Translations under genes and position numbers: made by a program
Shown: one piece after another, positions 41,573 to 52,866 of the stretch
How the letters are laid out: each line of letters starts with the position of its first letter
Position numbering within the stretch: the first letter of the stretch is position 1
From: Marinobacter manganoxydans MnI7-9
GTDB taxonomy: Bacteria; Pseudomonadota; Gammaproteobacteria; Pseudomonadales; Oleiphilaceae
Assembly: GCF_000235625.1 (NCBI RefSeq)
Contig: NZ_AGTR01000085.1
Location: forward strand, 1 to 64,000
Length of the DNA stretch: 64,000 nt
Direction of reading: 5' to 3'
The notes under the pieces: generated by a model
Databases searched by the model: none
What the model was told of the DNA's origin: nothing
The model's input: only the letters and a program-made list of their open reading frames with translations

Positions 41573-44500
41573 TCAGGCACTCTGGTCCGGCCACATCGCC
41601 GCATTCAACTCCTCCAGCACCGTATCCAGTTGCTCTCCCAGCACCTTGTCCATCTGCTTTGCTCCGCCATCATCGGCAAACCGGTGGTTCACAAACTCCC
41701 GGTCGATGATGATTTCGTGCACCAGTTGCTTGGCCAGGCGTTCCAGCCATTTGCGCTGGTTCGGCGTCCAGTTGTGCTGGGTGAGGATGCGGTCCATGGC
41801 TTCGGCCACGCGCTGTTCGAAGGGAATCAATGGCTCGCCCAGGGCGGCGCGGCGGATGTAGCCGATGATGCTGGCGGCAATATCCTTGTTGGTCTGGTTA
41901 CGCACGGCGCTTTGCAGGCGGGCTTCGGAATAACCATGGTTGTCTAGCAGCAGTTTCACTTCCCGTAGCTGTTCCCGGGTGAGGTCGCGAGGTTTGTTCA
42001 CTACCACGGCCAGGGCGGCGGACTGGTTGAGCTGCTGTTTGATGAACTCGTTGAAGCTGTCCAGGTAGTCTTCCGGTTTGCTGTGAGCGCCGTAGGTTTG
42101 GGTGCGGTCCCGAATTTCATCCTCATGGTTGGAGATCAGCGGCATGTACTCGCTGCCCACCAGGGACTTTACCTCGGCCAGCTGGTTCAGCAGGCCGCTG
42201 TGCTGTTTGATGAATTCCGAGGCCTGGCGGGAGCCGAGTTTATGCAGGTGCTGGTGCAGGGATTTGGGTTGCACGCCCCAGCTCTGGTGCAGTTCATCCA
42301 GTTTCTGTCTTAGAGCCGGGCGGCTTTCGGCTTTGTTGTCGGCCTTCCGCAGCACCCGCATGAGTTTCTGGCTGAGCTGGCTGAGCACCACGTCAGCCTG
42401 GCTTTCATCGGGTTGTTCGCCGGGACTGCTGAGGGCCTTTTCCAGTTGTTCGTCGTCGGTGAGCTCGTCGACCAGTTGCTCCAGAGTGATGTTGGGGTCT
42501 TTAACCAGGGGCTTCATGGTGTTCACATCCTGCAATGCGGCGTAGATGTCCACCGGGTCGTAAATGCGGAACACGGTTTTGCCGATCTCGTCGCAGCGGC
42601 GGGTGGCTCGGCCGATCATCTGCTCGTACAGGATGCGTGAACGCACCCGGCGCATGAACACCAGGTTGCAGATGCGTGGTACATCGATGCCGGTGGTGAG
42701 CAGGTCTACCGTGATGGCGATGTTGGGGTAGCGCTCGTTCTTGTAGCGGCGGATAAGCTGCTCCACCTTGTCGCTCTGGCCGGTGATCTTGGCCACGGCG
42801 GCTTCGTTGTACTGGCCGTTGTACAAGTCCTTGAAGGCCTTATCGAGCTGGCTTTTTACCATGTCTGCGTGTAAGTCGGTGGCGCAGAAAATCATGGTTT
42901 TCTCGTCGCCAAACGGGTCCAGTTCCTGCACTAGTTGCTCGCAGATTACCCGGTTGAAGTTCTCATTGATCACCCGGCGGTTGAAGGCGTCTACTTCAAA
43001 ATTAAGTTCGTCTTCGAGTTCGGTAGTGTCCAGTTCGCCAGTTTTTGTGTTGATCACTTCGACTGGTTTGCCCTTCTCAAACTTTATACCGTTGCGGGTG
43101 AGCAGGGTTTCATAGCGAACAGGCGGTTCGTGGTCGATCAGCCAGTCGTCGGCCACCGCCTCCCTGTAGGAGTAGGTGTACACCGGTTTACCAAAGATCT
43201 CGCTGGTGTGTTTGGCCGGTGTTGCGGTCAGGCCGATTTTCACGGCATCGAAATAGTCCAGCACCCGGCGGTAGCTGGACAGGTACTGGCTGGTGTCCCT
43301 CAGGGCCAGTTCGCCCTCGGTCATTTCCTGGTCCAGGGTGTAGCCACGGTGGGCTTCGTCGATGATGATGCAGTCAAACTGGTCAATGGGCGGCGGGTTG
43401 TCGCTCATGAAGATGCGTTTGACCATGGCCTGCACGGTGGCCACCTGAATGCGGGTTTCCGCTTCAGCGGCCATGTCGCCCAGCTCGGCGACGTTGTAGA
43501 TTTTGCTGAGGGTGTGGTTCTGCTCCAGCGGCGCTTCGTTGAACGCGTCGATGGCCTGCTGCCCAAGGGCGGTGCGGTCTACCAGGAACAGGATACGGTG
43601 GAAGCGCTCGGCCTTCAGGAAGCGGTACATCAAACCGATGATGGTTCGGGTTTTACCAGTGCCAGTGGCCATGGCCAGCAGCGCGGTACGCACGCCACGG
43701 GCCAGGGCGTGTTCGGTGGCGACAATGGCGCTCTGTTGATAATCCCGAAGTTTCAGGTAGCCGAAGGGCTCGCCTTTCAGCAATTTCTCGGCGTTTTCCT
43801 TGTCCCGTTCCAACAAATCCAGCAGGCCGCCCGGGGTGTGGAACTGCGGCAGTGCCCGGCGCAGGTTGCTGGGCTCTCGCACATCCCGGAACCAGGTCCC
43901 GGACTGTTCCGCCAGTTGGGGTATATAGGGGCGGCCGTTGCAGGAATACACGAAGGGCACATGGTAATGGCCGCTTTCATCGGCAGGCCAGGCGATGGTG
44001 CGGCCCATCAGCTCCCAGGCACCGACCAAAGGTGTCTCAACTTTCAGGCCTTTGCTGTAGCGCTCTGCCTGGCGGATCTTGCCGGCGACGTTGGTGTTTT
44101 CTTTCTTGGCTTCAACCACGGCGATAGGGGTCAAACCCACAAAAAGCACGTAATCGGCCCGGCCCTTCTCGCCATTGTCGTTGGTGGGCCATTCGGCAAT
44201 GGCGCGATACATGCCTTTCTCGGGGCGGGCACCTTTCTGGAAGGTAATTTCCTGGCTATCGGCTTCCCACCCGGCTTCCTGCAATTGCTGGTCGATGAGG
44301 ATGCGGGTGAGTTCTTCGTTCAGTACCAGAGTATCCGTGGCGGCTTTGGTCTGCTTGGCTACCTGCTGGCGCTGTTGGTTAACGGTTTGTTCGCCTTGCT
44401 CTGTGAGCTGTTGTTGCAGGGCTTTGATCTTCTGCTCGTAGGCTAGTTGCTGTTGGCTCAGAGCCTGTTCGTGCTGGCGGGCTTGTTCTGCCAAAGCGCG

Positions 44501-45100
44501 GGACTCTTCGTCCATGGCCAGGGCCAGGCCTTCGTATTCGGCCTTCTCTTTCTCGATCAGTTGGCTGAGCTGCTGGCTGCTGTCCAGCTCCATGTTGGCG
44601 TGTTGCAGGTCGTGACGGAGCTTTTCGATATCGCTCTGAAGCTGGCGCAACTGGGCGCTGGGGTCCGCGGGCGGTACAAAGGGGCCGGGCTTGAAGCTGG
44701 CACCGGTTTTCCCGAAGGAGCGGTGAAACCAGATGGCCAGGCCTCGTGCTACTTTCAGGCCGTCCATCGCTTCCTTGTGCTGGGTGCGAAACTGATGAGT
44801 GGCTTTGTTACCCTCGATGCGCAGGATGTGGAAGAGCTCTTTGATCTGCGGTTCCAGCCGCAATTCGCGGTTCAGGCGGTAAAGAAGCTCGGACTGGCTG
44901 GTTTGTTCGTCAAATTCGATACCTGAGAGCGCAGCCAGGTGCTGGGCCAAGGCTTCGCCGAGCTGACGGAGTTTGATCAGGGTGGTGTTGGGATCACTGG
45001 CGAAGGCACGTTCGGCGGATTCGGCCAGCTCCACGAACAAGGAATCGTGTTCTGACAGAAACGAAAAGCTGCCGGACTTGAATTCCGTTGCCTTGTTCAA
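41573..45100 (-). CDS. hsdR: Type I restriction endonuclease subunit R
   Basis: A 1175-residue motor/nuclease subunit. Order: DUF4145-like N-terminal domain (about 1-125), a long coiled coil (about 145-240), an HsdR_N nuclease core with [20 protein letters not shown] (D...ExK), then a superfamily 2 translocase with Walker A ATGTGKT, DEAH ([11 protein letters not shown]), TATPAKH and [10 protein letters not shown]. The C-terminal helical part binds HsdM/S. The start is TTG at 45100 with GGAGG six bases upstream. It comes first in the operon, 123 bases downstream of the tRNA-Pro 3' end. With HsdM and HsdS it cleaves unmodified foreign DNA. Confidence 0.96.
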   Translation of the reverse strand: MNKATEFKSGSFSFLSEHDSLFVELAESAERAFASDPNTTLIKLRQLGEALAQHLAALSGIEFDEQTSQSELLYRLNRELRLEPQIKELFHILRIEGNKATHQFRTQHKEAMDGLKVARGLAIWFHRSFGKTGASFKPGPFVPPADPSAQLRQLQSDIEKLRHDLQHANMELDSSQQLSQLIEKEKAEYEGLALAMDEESRALAEQARQHEQALSQQQLAYEQKIKALQQQLTEQGEQTVNQQRQQVAKQTKAATDTLVLNEELTRILIDQQLQEAGWEADSQEITFQKGARPEKGMYRAIAEWPTNDNGEKGRADYVLFVGLTPIAVVEAKKENTNVAGKIRQAERYSKGLKVETPLVGAWELMGRTIAWPADESGHYHVPFVYSCNGRPYIPQLAEQSGTWFRDVREPSNLRRALPQFHTPGGLLDLLERDKENAEKLLKGEPFGYLKLRDYQQSAIVATEHALARGVRTALLAMATGTGKTRTIIGLMYRFLKAERFHRILFLVDRTALGQQAIDAFNEAPLEQNHTLSKIYNVAELGDMAAEAETRIQVATVQAMVKRIFMSDNPPPIDQFDCIIIDEAHRGYTLDQEMTEGELALRDTSQYLSSYRRVLDYFDAVKIGLTATPAKHTSEIFGKPVYTYSYREAVADDWLIDHEPPVRYETLLTRNGIKFEKGKPVEVINTKTGELDTTELEDELNFEVDAFNRRVINENFNRVICEQLVQELDPFGDEKTMIFCATDLHADMVKSQLDKAFKDLYNGQYNEAAVAKITGQSDKVEQLIRRYKNERYPNIAITVDLLTTGIDVPRICNLVFMRRVRSRILYEQMIGRATRRCDEIGKTVFRIYDPVDIYAALQDVNTMKPLVKDPNITLEQLVDELTDDEQLEKALSSPGEQPDESQADVVLSQLSQKLMRVLRKADNKAESRPALRQKLDELHQSWGVQPKSLHQHLHKLGSRQASEFIKQHSGLLNQLAEVKSLVGSEYMPLISNHEDEIRDRTQTYGAHSKPEDYLDSFNEFIKQQLNQSAALAVVVNKPRDLTREQLREVKLLLDNHGYSEARLQSAVRNQTNKDIAASIIGYIRRAALGEPLIPFEQRVAEAMDRILTQHNWTPNQRKWLERLAKQLVHEIIIDREFVNHRFADDGGAKQMDKVLGEQLDTVLEELNAAMWPDQSA

Positions 45101-45223
45101 TGTATCCCTCCGCGACAGTCTTACGCGAGAACATTAGCAGACTTATCAAGGATACAGAACCGCAGTACCCGTGTGGGCAATTACGGAAAACGAGAACAAG
45201 ATGAGGAAGAAAAAGCGGGAAAA

Positions 45224-45300
<77 letters not shown>

Positions 45301-45335
45301 ATCAACGGCCGGTATTATACGGATTCGCTTTGGTT

Positions 45336-45893
45336 TTACCAGCCCTCGGCGGATAAAAGGGCATCCGTAAATTTGCTGAGATTATCGTAGATACTGACAT
45401 CGGCGCCGGGTATGGGTCTGGCGTCGAGGTGGCGTTCGGTTTCCTCGCCATTGCCGGTTCGTACCAGTACCGGGTGGCATCCTTCAGCGTGGCCGGCTTC
45501 CAGGTCTTTTCGGCTATCGCCGACCATGATGGCCCCTTCAAGGCTCGTTAGGTGGAAGTGCTGGCGGATCTGCTCCAGCAGGCCGGTCAGAGGCTTGCGG
45601 CAGCTGCATTGGTCGTCGGGATGGTGGGGGCAGTAGGCGATGAAATCGATGCAGCCGCCCTCGGCTTCCACCAGTCGCTCCAGCTTTTCATGCATGGCGT
45701 CCAGTGCATCGGTGTCGTAGTAACCTCGACCGATGCCGGACTGGTTGGTGGCGATGGCGATGCGATGGCCGGCATTACAGAGCCGGGCCACCGCTTCTAC
45801 GCTGCCGGGAATGGGGTGCCATTCATCCGCTGAGCAGATGTAATTGCCATCGTATTCATTGATGACCCCGTCCCGATCCAGAATGATCAGCAT
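45336..45893 (-). CDS. gmhB: D-glycero-beta-D-manno-heptose 1,7-bisphosphate 7-phosphatase
   Basis: A 185-residue HAD-family phosphatase of the ADP-heptose pathway for lipopolysaccharide core. The nucleophile motif is LDRDGVIN (Asp6, Asp8), with [11 protein letters not shown] as motif II and [12 protein letters not shown] as motif IV. A zinc loop [11 protein letters not shown] (about 88-98) is characteristic of GmhB. It lies 27 bases downstream of glyS on the same strand; the glyQ-glyS-gmhB order recalls origin-proximal loci of pseudomonads. Confidence 0.95.
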   Translation of the reverse strand: MLIILDRDGVINEYDGNYICSADEWHPIPGSVEAVARLCNAGHRIAIATNQSGIGRGYYDTDALDAMHEKLERLVEAEGGCIDFIAYCPHHPDDQCSCRKPLTGLLEQIRQHFHLTSLEGAIMVGDSRKDLEAGHAEGCHPVLVRTGNGEETERHLDARPIPGADVSIYDNLSKFTDALLSAEGW

Positions 45894-45920
45894 TGCTGCG
45901 CGCGCGCCCCGCAGACGTTA

Positions 45921-48002
45921 TCAGCCTGCTGTGGGCAGCAGGCTGATATCCGCGACGCGCAGGAACAGGTTGCGCAGACGGTTCAGCAGGGCCAGTCGGT
46001 TGTTCCGGATGGCGTCGTCGTCGGCCATGACCATTACCTCATCAAAGAAGTTATCTACCGGTTCCCGCAGGCTGGCCAGGGAGCTCAAAGCGCTGGCGTA
46101 GTCGCCGTTCTCGAACAGCGGCAGGGCCTTGGCGGCCTGTTGGTCAACCTGCTCGGCCAACGCCTTTTCCGCGCTGTCTTGCAGCAGGCTGACGTCGACG
46201 GTTTCACCGATGCTGTCACCACCCTGCTTGGTCAGGATGTTCGAAACCCGCTTGTTGGCGCCGGCCAGGGCCTGCGCTTCGGGCAGCTGGCGGAAAGCTT
46301 CCACCGCTTTCACCCGGCGGTCGAAATCCAGCGGGCGGGTCGGACGGCGGGCGTGAACGGCCAGGTAAACCTCGGCACCAATGCCCTGCTCGTCGTAATG
46401 GGCGCGGAAACGCTCCAGCATGTAGTCGACAACCGTGCTGGCGGTATTCTGTTCGGTCAGCACCGTGAAGTTCTGTTCCGCCCACTCGCAGCAGGTCTGC
46501 AGATCCAGCGGCAGTTCACGTTCGATGATGATGCGAAGCACACCGAGAGAGGCGCGGCGCAGGGCGAACGGGTCCCGGGTGCCGGATGGCGGCTGGTTGA
46601 TGCCGAACAGGCCCACCAGGGAGTCCAGACGGTCAGCGATGGCAATGGCACAGCCGGTCAGGGTTGTTGGCAGGTCGTCGCCAGCGAAACGAGGCATGTA
46701 CTGCTCGTTCAGCGCCTTGGCCACGTCTTCCGGTTCGCCGTCGTTAGCGGCGTAGTATTGGCCCATGATGCCCTGCAGGTCGGTGAACTCCAGGACCATT
46801 TCGGTGACCAGGTCGGTCTTCGCCAGCATGGCGGCGCGCTCGGCGAGGGCCGGATCACTGCCGATGGCGTCGGCGATTTTCTTGGCCAGTGCGGCAACGC
46901 GCACAGACTTGTCGTAGATACTGCCCAGTTTTTCCTGGAACACGATGGGCTTGAGGGCGTCGATGCGATCCTCGAGTTTGGTCTTCCGGTCGGTCTCGTA
47001 GAAGAACGCGGCATCGGAGAGCCGGGGCCGGATCACTTTCTCGTTACCGGAAACAACCTGTGACGGGTCCTTGCTTTCGATGTTTGCCACGGTGATGAAC
47101 AGCGGCAGCATTTCCCCGTCGGCGGCCACCACGTGGAAGTACTTCTGGTGTTCCTTCATAGAGGAAATCAGGGCCTCCGCTGGAACCTCGAGGAACCGTT
47201 CCTCGAATCGGCCCATCAACGGCACTGGCCACTCGTTGAGCGCGGTGACTTCGTCCAGCAGGTCCTCATCGATGACGGCCTTGCCACCGGCTTCCTTCTC
47301 GGCCAGCTCGGTGACGCCGGCGCGAATCTGTTCCCGGCGCTCGGCGAAATCGGCAATCACATAGCCTTCCTGCTTGAGGACGACTTCGTAATCACCCGGC
47401 GTAGGTACGATCAGGGATTTCGGGCAATGGAAGCGGTGACCGCGGGTCTTGTTGCCCGGAGTCAGGCCCATGATGGGCGCCTCGATCACCTTGTTGCCAA
47501 ACAGCATCACCACCCAGTGCACCGGACGCACGAACTCGGTGCGGTGGGCACCCCAGCGCATGCGCTTGGGAATCGGCAGGCCGGCCAGGGATTGCTCCAC
47601 CAGTTCCGGCATCAGCTCTACGGTGGGCTTGCCCTGCTCGACCGTGCGGTAGACCACCCAGGCACCCTTGTCGGTTTCCAGGGTGTCGAGCTGGTCCGGG
47701 GTTACGCCCAGAGAGGTGGCAAAGCCGGTCAGCGCGCGGGTCGGATTGCCAGCGTCGTCGAATGCCGCCTTGACGGCAGGGCCACGTTTTTCAACCGACT
47801 TGTCCGGCTGGGAGTCAGCCAGATCCCGGATCCGCACGGCCAGGCGGCGCGGAGCGGCAAAGGCTTCAACCTTGCCAAATTCGATGCCCGCTTCTTCCAG
47901 GCCCCGGGCAATGCCCTGGGTGAAGGCGTCAGACAGCGGCTTGAGGGCCTTGGGGGGCAGTTCTTCGGTGCCCAGTTCGACCAGAAAATCCTGTGTTGCC
48001 AT
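45921..48002 (-). CDS. glyS: Glycyl-tRNA synthetase beta subunit
   Basis: The 693-residue beta chain of the alpha2beta2 glycyl-tRNA synthetase, which binds and edits tRNA-Gly. It starts TQDFLVELGTEELPPKALKPL, the family signature. The HD-like middle and the C-terminal anticodon-binding DALR-type domain (FFDEVMVMADDDAIRNNRLALLN) are present. It starts two bases after the glyQ stop. An antisense reading frame of about 300 codons inside it is a shadow of codon bias. Confidence 0.97.
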   Translation of the reverse strand: MATQDFLVELGTEELPPKALKPLSDAFTQGIARGLEEAGIEFGKVEAFAAPRRLAVRIRDLADSQPDKSVEKRGPAVKAAFDDAGNPTRALTGFATSLGVTPDQLDTLETDKGAWVVYRTVEQGKPTVELMPELVEQSLAGLPIPKRMRWGAHRTEFVRPVHWVVMLFGNKVIEAPIMGLTPGNKTRGHRFHCPKSLIVPTPGDYEVVLKQEGYVIADFAERREQIRAGVTELAEKEAGGKAVIDEDLLDEVTALNEWPVPLMGRFEERFLEVPAEALISSMKEHQKYFHVVAADGEMLPLFITVANIESKDPSQVVSGNEKVIRPRLSDAAFFYETDRKTKLEDRIDALKPIVFQEKLGSIYDKSVRVAALAKKIADAIGSDPALAERAAMLAKTDLVTEMVLEFTDLQGIMGQYYAANDGEPEDVAKALNEQYMPRFAGDDLPTTLTGCAIAIADRLDSLVGLFGINQPPSGTRDPFALRRASLGVLRIIIERELPLDLQTCCEWAEQNFTVLTEQNTASTVVDYMLERFRAHYDEQGIGAEVYLAVHARRPTRPLDFDRRVKAVEAFRQLPEAQALAGANKRVSNILTKQGGDSIGETVDVSLLQDSAEKALAEQVDQQAAKALPLFENGDYASALSSLASLREPVDNFFDEVMVMADDDAIRNNRLALLNRLRNLFLRVADISLLPTAG

Positions 48003-48004
48003 GG

Positions 48005-49030
48005 TTATGCGTTCCCCTGTTCCTGCTGTACCTTCTTCGCTTTCTTGCCCTTCTTGCTTTTCGCCTTGTCGTCGGCGGCCTCAGCGGCGGCAAGGACTTC
48101 CTTGCGCAACGCCTCGGGGGCGAGCGGGAAGCCAAGCGAGCGACGGCTGTCGAAGTACGCCTGGGCGACGGCACGAGCCAGGGTGCGAACCCTCAGGATG
48201 AAGCGCTGACGCTCGGTAACCGAGATGGCGTGGCGGGCGTCCAGCAGGTTAAAAGTATGGGAGGCCTTGAGAACCTGTTCATAGGCTGGCAGGGCCAGGC
48301 CGGCTTCGATCAGCCGTGCGCTCTCCCGCTCGTGAACATCAAAGCTATGAAACAGGAACTCGGTGTCAGCGTGCTCGAAGTTGTAGGTGGACATCTCCAC
48401 TTCCTGCTGGTGGAACACGTCACCGTAGGTGACCACACCGTCCGGGCCCTCGGTCCAGACCAGGTCGTACACGCTGTCGACGCCCTGCAGGTACATGGCG
48501 ATCCGCTCAAGCCCGTAGGTCAGTTCGCCGGTCACCGGGAAGCATTCCAGGCCGCCAACCTGCTGGAAGTAGGTGAACTGAGTCACTTCCATGCCGTTCA
48601 GCCAGATTTCCCAGCCCAGACCCCAGGCGCCCAGCGTCGGGGACTCCCAGTTGTCTTCCACAAACCGGATGTCGTGAACCAGCGGGTCCAGCCCCAGCGC
48701 CCGCAGGGAATCCAGGTACAGTTCCTGGATGTTGTCCGGTGATGGCTTCAGAACCACCTGGAACTGGTAGTAATGCTGCAGGCGGTTCGGGTTCTCACCG
48801 TAACGGCCGTCGGTAGGACGGCGGCTGGGCTGAACGTAGGCGGCGTTCCAGGTTTCCGGCCCGATGGCACGCAGGAAGGTGGCCGGGTGGAACGTGCCGG
48901 CACCCACTTCCATGTCCAGTGGCTGGAGGACCACGCAGCCATGCTGCGCCCAGAAATTCTGCAGAGCCAGGATAAGGCCCTGGAAGGTCCCGATATCCGG
49001 AGTTGTCTGTTTCGTTGCCTTGTCTGTCAC
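48005..49030 (-). CDS. glyQ: Glycyl-tRNA synthetase alpha subunit
   Basis: The 341-residue catalytic alpha chain (class II synthetase). It has the family segments [56 protein letters not shown] and [18 protein letters not shown]. Beyond the usual 300 residues it has a basic Lys/Ala/Glu-rich tail ([14 protein letters not shown]). The start codon is GTG at 49030. It forms an operon with glyS. A GC-rich hairpin lies in its leader. Confidence 0.97.
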   Translation of the reverse strand: MTDKATKQTTPDIGTFQGLILALQNFWAQHGCVVLQPLDMEVGAGTFHPATFLRAIGPETWNAAYVQPSRRPTDGRYGENPNRLQHYYQFQVVLKPSPDNIQELYLDSLRALGLDPLVHDIRFVEDNWESPTLGAWGLGWEIWLNGMEVTQFTYFQQVGGLECFPVTGELTYGLERIAMYLQGVDSVYDLVWTEGPDGVVTYGDVFHQQEVEMSTYNFEHADTEFLFHSFDVHERESARLIEAGLALPAYEQVLKASHTFNLLDARHAISVTERQRFILRVRTLARAVAQAYFDSRRSLGFPLAPEALRKEVLAAAEAADDKAKSKKGKKAKKVQQEQGNA

Positions 49031-49060
49031 GACGGTTGCCTGCTGATCAGTCTGTGTGTG

Positions 49061-49085
49061 GCGCCCCGGTTGTCCTTCGGGGCGC
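49061..49085 (-). other. GC-rich hairpin in the trkA-glyQ gap
   Basis: GCGCCCCG and CGGGGCGC pair perfectly around a nine-base loop. A run of six T precedes it on the minus strand, but none follows, so it is a poor terminator for trkA. It may be a leader hairpin of the glyQS mRNA. No T-box features were seen. Confidence 0.4.
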
Positions 49086-49135
49086 TCCGAAAAAAGAAAG
49101 GCGCATTATACGCGTGCTGGCTGTGTATTTCTAAG

Positions 49136-50539
49136 TCAGAAGAAGGTGAGACCCACCTGGAACAGTTTTTCCACATCCCGGATGCGGGTTTTGTCCACCA
49201 GGAACAGGATTACGTGGTCGTCCGGCTGGATCCGGAGGTGATCGTGGGCGATCAGAACTTCGTTGCGGCGCACGATGGCGCCGATGGTGGTGCCTTCTGG
49301 CAGGTTGATTTCATCAAGCCGTTTACCGACCACTTTCGAAGACCTGTGATCCCCGTGGGCAATCGCTTCGATTGCCTCCGCTGCGCCCCTGCGCAGTGAG
49401 TGAACGTTCACAACATCACCCCGGCGAACGTGGGTCAGAAGGCTGCCAATGGTGGTCTGCTGGGGCGAGATGGCCACGTCGATGTCGCCCCCCTGAATCA
49501 GATCCACGTAGTCCGGATTGTTGATCAGGGTCAGGACCTTGCGGGCGCCCAGGCGCTTGGCCAGAAGCGACGCCATGATGTTGGCTTCATCATCGTTGGT
49601 CACTGCGCAGAACACATCGGTACTCTCGATGTTCTCTTCCAGCAGGATATCCTTGTTGGCGGCGTTACCCTCCAGAACCACGGTCTTACGCAGGTTCTCC
49701 GAGAGCATGACGCAGCGCTCGTGGTCCCGCTCTAGCAGTTTGACCTGGTACCGGTTCTCGAGGGTATGGGCAAGCCGCTGACCGATATTGCCGCCCCCGC
49801 AGATGAAGATGCGCTTGTAGGGTTTGACCAGGGGTTGGAGTTCGCTCATCACCGACTTGATGTGGTCGCCGGCGGCAATGAAGAACACCTCGTCCCCGTC
49901 TTCAATCACCGTGTTGCCCTCGGGCATGATCGCCCGGTCTTTGCGGAAGATGGCCGCCACCCGGGTATCGATCTTGGGCATGTGGGTGCGCAGGTAAGAC
50001 AGCTCATGGCCCACCAGCGGGCCACCCTTGGTGGCACGGATGGCCACAAGGCGGGTCAGGCCCTTGGAAAACTCCAGTACCTGGAGGGCGCCGGGGTTCT
50101 CGATCAGTCGGGTGATGTGTTTGGTCACCAGGTGTTCGGGGCTGATCAGAACATCAATGGGAAAGCCCCGCAGGCTGTCGAGGTCCTTGGTCTGGTCGCG
50201 CTGGTAGAAAAGTTCGGATTTCGCCAGATAGGCGTTGGCTCGTACCCGGCATATGGTGGTCGGGGTCTTGTACAGCAGTTTGGCCACCTGGCAGGCGACC
50301 ATATTGGTTTCGTCACTGTTGGTGACGGCAATCAGCATGTCGGCGTCTTCGGCTCCGGCCTGTCGCAGTGCCGTGGGATAGGACGCCGCGCCCTGAACGG
50401 TGCGGATGTCGAGCCGGTCCTGCAATTCGCGCAATCGGGCACCATCGCTGTCGATGATGGTGATGTCGTTGGCTTCGTTGGCAAGGTTTTCGGCAAGGGT
50501 ACCGCCGACCTGGCCGGCACCGAGAATCAGGATTTTCAT
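49136..50539 (-). CDS. trkA: Trk potassium uptake regulatory protein TrkA
   Basis: A 467-residue peripheral membrane protein with two NAD-binding RCK_N domains (GAGQVGG at 7-13 and GGGNIGQ near 240), each followed by an RCK_C domain. It gates the TrkH/TrkG potassium channel according to nucleotide binding. It overlaps rsmB by four bases (ATGA) and ends the def/fmt-rsmB-trkA run, an order also found in pseudomonads. No trkH in the window. Confidence 0.96.
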   Translation of the reverse strand: MKILILGAGQVGGTLAENLANEANDITIIDSDGARLRELQDRLDIRTVQGAASYPTALRQAGAEDADMLIAVTNSDETNMVACQVAKLLYKTPTTICRVRANAYLAKSELFYQRDQTKDLDSLRGFPIDVLISPEHLVTKHITRLIENPGALQVLEFSKGLTRLVAIRATKGGPLVGHELSYLRTHMPKIDTRVAAIFRKDRAIMPEGNTVIEDGDEVFFIAAGDHIKSVMSELQPLVKPYKRIFICGGGNIGQRLAHTLENRYQVKLLERDHERCVMLSENLRKTVVLEGNAANKDILLEENIESTDVFCAVTNDDEANIMASLLAKRLGARKVLTLINNPDYVDLIQGGDIDVAISPQQTTIGSLLTHVRRGDVVNVHSLRRGAAEAIEAIAHGDHRSSKVVGKRLDEINLPEGTTIGAIVRRNEVLIAHDHLRIQPDDHVILFLVDKTRIRDVEKLFQVGLTFF

Positions 50540-51837
50540 GGTTCGGGTTTCTCCAGCACGGCGTAGAAGAAGCCGTCATGGCTGTCCGGATCCGGGAGCA
50601 GTTGCCGCCCCGCACCCATATCGCGTCCCCATTGAGCCTCCGGCTCAACGAGAATGGCATCGGTCTGCTGCTTGCAAAACCGCTGAATTATACGGTGGTT
50701 TTCCTGCGGGAACACCGAGCAGGTGGCATACACCAGCCGGCCTCCGGGTTTCAGGATAGCCCACATTGCGTCCAGCAACCCGAGTTGTATGGCCGCCAGG
50801 GGGGTAATGTCCGATTCACGGCGCAATAACTTGATATCAGGGTGGCGGCGAATCACGCCGCTGGCGCTGCAGGGCACGTCCAGCAGAATGCGATCGAATG
50901 CCTCGCCGTCCCACCATTGGTCGGTCGCAGCCGCATCCGCCTGTTTCAGGGTGGCGTTGAGATCAAGTCGGTCCAGATTCTCCTGAACCCTGGGCAGGCG
51001 ATCAGCGGATTCGTCGATGGCGACCACTTCTGCCAACTTGCCACAGCCCTCCAGAATCGCGCAGGTTTTGCCGCCGGGAGCGGCACAGGCATCCAGGACC
51101 CTCTGGCCAGGCGCCAGGTCCATCAGGGTGGTACACAATTGTGCGGCCTCATCCTGAACGCTGACAGCGCCATCGGCGAACCAGGGCAGCCGGTCGACAG
51201 GAACCGGAGTGGCCAGTTGAATGCCGTGGGGTGCGAAGCGCGTTGCCTTTGCTTCGATGCCGGCCTCAGCCAGCAGGCCAAGATACTCATCACGGGCAAA
51301 ACGGAGGGCATTTACCCGCAGGGTCATGGGGGCCTGGGCATTGTTGGCGTCGAGAATGTGCTGCCAGTCTTCCGGCCAGTTGTGGCGGAGCTTTTCCACC
51401 ATCCACACCGGGTGGCTGAACCTGGCGGCATCGTCTGCCGGTTCTGGTGCGCCTTCCCGCTCCGCGGCCCTGAGGACACCATTCACCAGCCCGGTCAGAT
51501 GGGGTTTGTCCAGGGCGCGACAGGCTTCAACGGTTTCATTGAGAACGGCGTAATTGGCCTGTTGGCTGAAGCGCAACTGGAACAGGGCAACCAGCATCAG
51601 GTGATGGATGATGCGGTCGGGCTTGCGCAAAGGTTTTTTCAGCCGGCTGTTGAGCTCGCCGTCGAGGCGGTAAAACCAGCGGCAGGTGCCGTAACAGAGC
51701 GCCTGGAGAACCGGGCGTTCATTGGCGGGCAGGCGGTTCAGTGCGGGCGGCAGGCACTGGGACAGGGACTGGCCATTCTCCACGGAAAGCATCACACCCG
51801 CGGCGATGGCGCGCATGGGGTGTTGTCGGTCGCCCAT
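50536..51837 (-). CDS. rsmB: 16S rRNA (cytosine-967-C5)-methyltransferase
   Basis: A 433-residue enzyme. An N-terminal NusB-like RNA-binding domain ([17 protein letters not shown]...) is followed by a Rossmann methyltransferase with [15 protein letters not shown] (motif I), [17 protein letters not shown] holding the Cys that releases product, and [11 protein letters not shown] with the catalytic Cys. It methylates C967 of 16S rRNA. The ATG at 51837 begins one base after the fmt stop; the reading upstream of it lies inside fmt. It overlaps trkA by four bases. Confidence 0.96.
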   Translation of the reverse strand: MGDRQHPMRAIAAGVMLSVENGQSLSQCLPPALNRLPANERPVLQALCYGTCRWFYRLDGELNSRLKKPLRKPDRIIHHLMLVALFQLRFSQQANYAVLNETVEACRALDKPHLTGLVNGVLRAAEREGAPEPADDAARFSHPVWMVEKLRHNWPEDWQHILDANNAQAPMTLRVNALRFARDEYLGLLAEAGIEAKATRFAPHGIQLATPVPVDRLPWFADGAVSVQDEAAQLCTTLMDLAPGQRVLDACAAPGGKTCAILEGCGKLAEVVAIDESADRLPRVQENLDRLDLNATLKQADAAATDQWWDGEAFDRILLDVPCSASGVIRRHPDIKLLRRESDITPLAAIQLGLLDAMWAILKPGGRLVYATCSVFPQENHRIIQRFCKQQTDAILVEPEAQWGRDMGAGRQLLPDPDSHDGFFYAVLEKPEP

Positions 51838-51838
51838 C

Positions 51839-52774
51839 TCAGCGCAGCTCCTGGCCGGGCATGAGCAGTTCCTTGCTGCCATTGATCAGGTCGTTCACGC
51901 TCTGGGCGCGGGAGCCCGGCAGCTGGAGACGGGTGATGCGCAGGGTGCCGTTGCCGCAGGCAATGTCGATCCCGTCCCGGTCCCGTTGTACTACGGTGCC
52001 GGGGAAAGCGTCGCTGGCGGTAACCAGGGCATGGGCTTCGTGAATCCGGATGCGTTGGTCACCCAGATCGGTGTAGGTTCCGGGCCAGGGGTTAAAGGCG
52101 CGAACCAGCCGTTCAATCGCTATGGCATCTGCGGCCCAGTCAATATGGCCTTCAGTCTTGCTCAGTTTGCTGGCGTAGCAGGCCAGCTGGTCGTTCTGGA
52201 ATTCCCCGGTGAGTTCGCCCTTCTGAAGAAGCTCCAGGGCCTTGATGATGGCCTGGCCTCCGAGTTCAGCCAGGCGGTCATGGAGACTGCCGCCGGTGTC
52301 GTTGTCCTCGATGGTGGTCAGGGATTTCAACAGCATGGCGCCGGTATCCAGGCCCTCGTCCATCTGCATGATGGTGATGCCGGTTTCCGCATCGCCTGCC
52401 GCTATGGCCCGCTGAATAGGTGCGGCGCCGCGCCAGCGTGGCAGCAGAGAGGCGTGGATGTTCAGGCAGCCGTGGGTTGGAATGTCCAGAACCGCCTTCG
52501 GCAGGATCAGACCGTAGGCCGCGACAATCATCACGTCCGGATTCAGATCGGCCAACTGCTTCTGGGCGTCGGGCGTTTTCAGTGTTTCGGGCTGGAAGAC
52601 CGGGATCCCGTGGTCCAGCGCCACCTGCTTGACCGGGCTGGGCTGCAGCTTCCGGCCACGGCCGGCGGGACGATCCGGCTGGGAGTAAACGCCAACAATG
52701 GTGTGGCCGGCTGCAATAAGGGCGCGGAGCGCGGTTGCCGCAAAATCCGGTGTACCAGCAAAAACAAGTCGCAC
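51839..52774 (-). CDS. fmt: Methionyl-tRNA formyltransferase
   Basis: A 311-residue enzyme that formylates initiator Met-tRNA. Family motifs: LVFAGTPDFAATALRALI, SQPDRPAGRGRKL, the folate-site HGCLNIHASLLPRWRGAAPIQ and MQMDEGLDTGAML, plus the C-terminal beta-barrel tRNA-binding domain. The start is taken as GTG at 52774, which gives VRLVFAGTPDF. An in-frame ATG at 52819 falls inside the def terminator hairpin and adds unrelated residues. Followed directly by rsmB. Confidence 0.96.
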   Translation of the reverse strand: MRLVFAGTPDFAATALRALIAAGHTIVGVYSQPDRPAGRGRKLQPSPVKQVALDHGIPVFQPETLKTPDAQKQLADLNPDVMIVAAYGLILPKAVLDIPTHGCLNIHASLLPRWRGAAPIQRAIAAGDAETGITIMQMDEGLDTGAMLLKSLTTIEDNDTGGSLHDRLAELGGQAIIKALELLQKGELTGEFQNDQLACYASKLSKTEGHIDWAADAIAIERLVRAFNPWPGTYTDLGDQRIRIHEAHALVTASDAFPGTVVQRDRDGIDIACGNGTLRITRLQLPGSRAQSVNDLINGSKELLMPGQELR

Positions 52775-52804
52775 GGTGTAGTGATCTCTGTTCCGTTGTA
52801 TACG

Positions 52805-52828
52805 AAAAGACCGGGTCATGACCCGGTC
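52805..52828 (-). terminator. Terminator or attenuator between def and fmt
   Basis: GACCGGGTCATGACCCGGTC is a perfect 20-base palindrome on the minus strand followed by TTTT. It lies 38 bases past the def stop and 30 bases before the fmt start, and could uncouple or attenuate fmt. Confidence 0.7.
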
Positions 52829-52866
52829 CGGAATAGTGTCTGGTTTTGGGCTAGGCCAAAGCCTGA

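Noticed and set aside
42935-44446. Long open frame (503 codons) antisense to hsdR
   Set aside because: It lies wholly inside hsdR on the other strand, has no ribosome site and a composition that mirrors hsdR codons; a shadow frame of GC-rich DNA.
49031-49135. T-box or glycine riboswitch before glyQS
   Set aside because: Only a simple GC hairpin is present; no T-box sequence or tandem glycine aptamer core.
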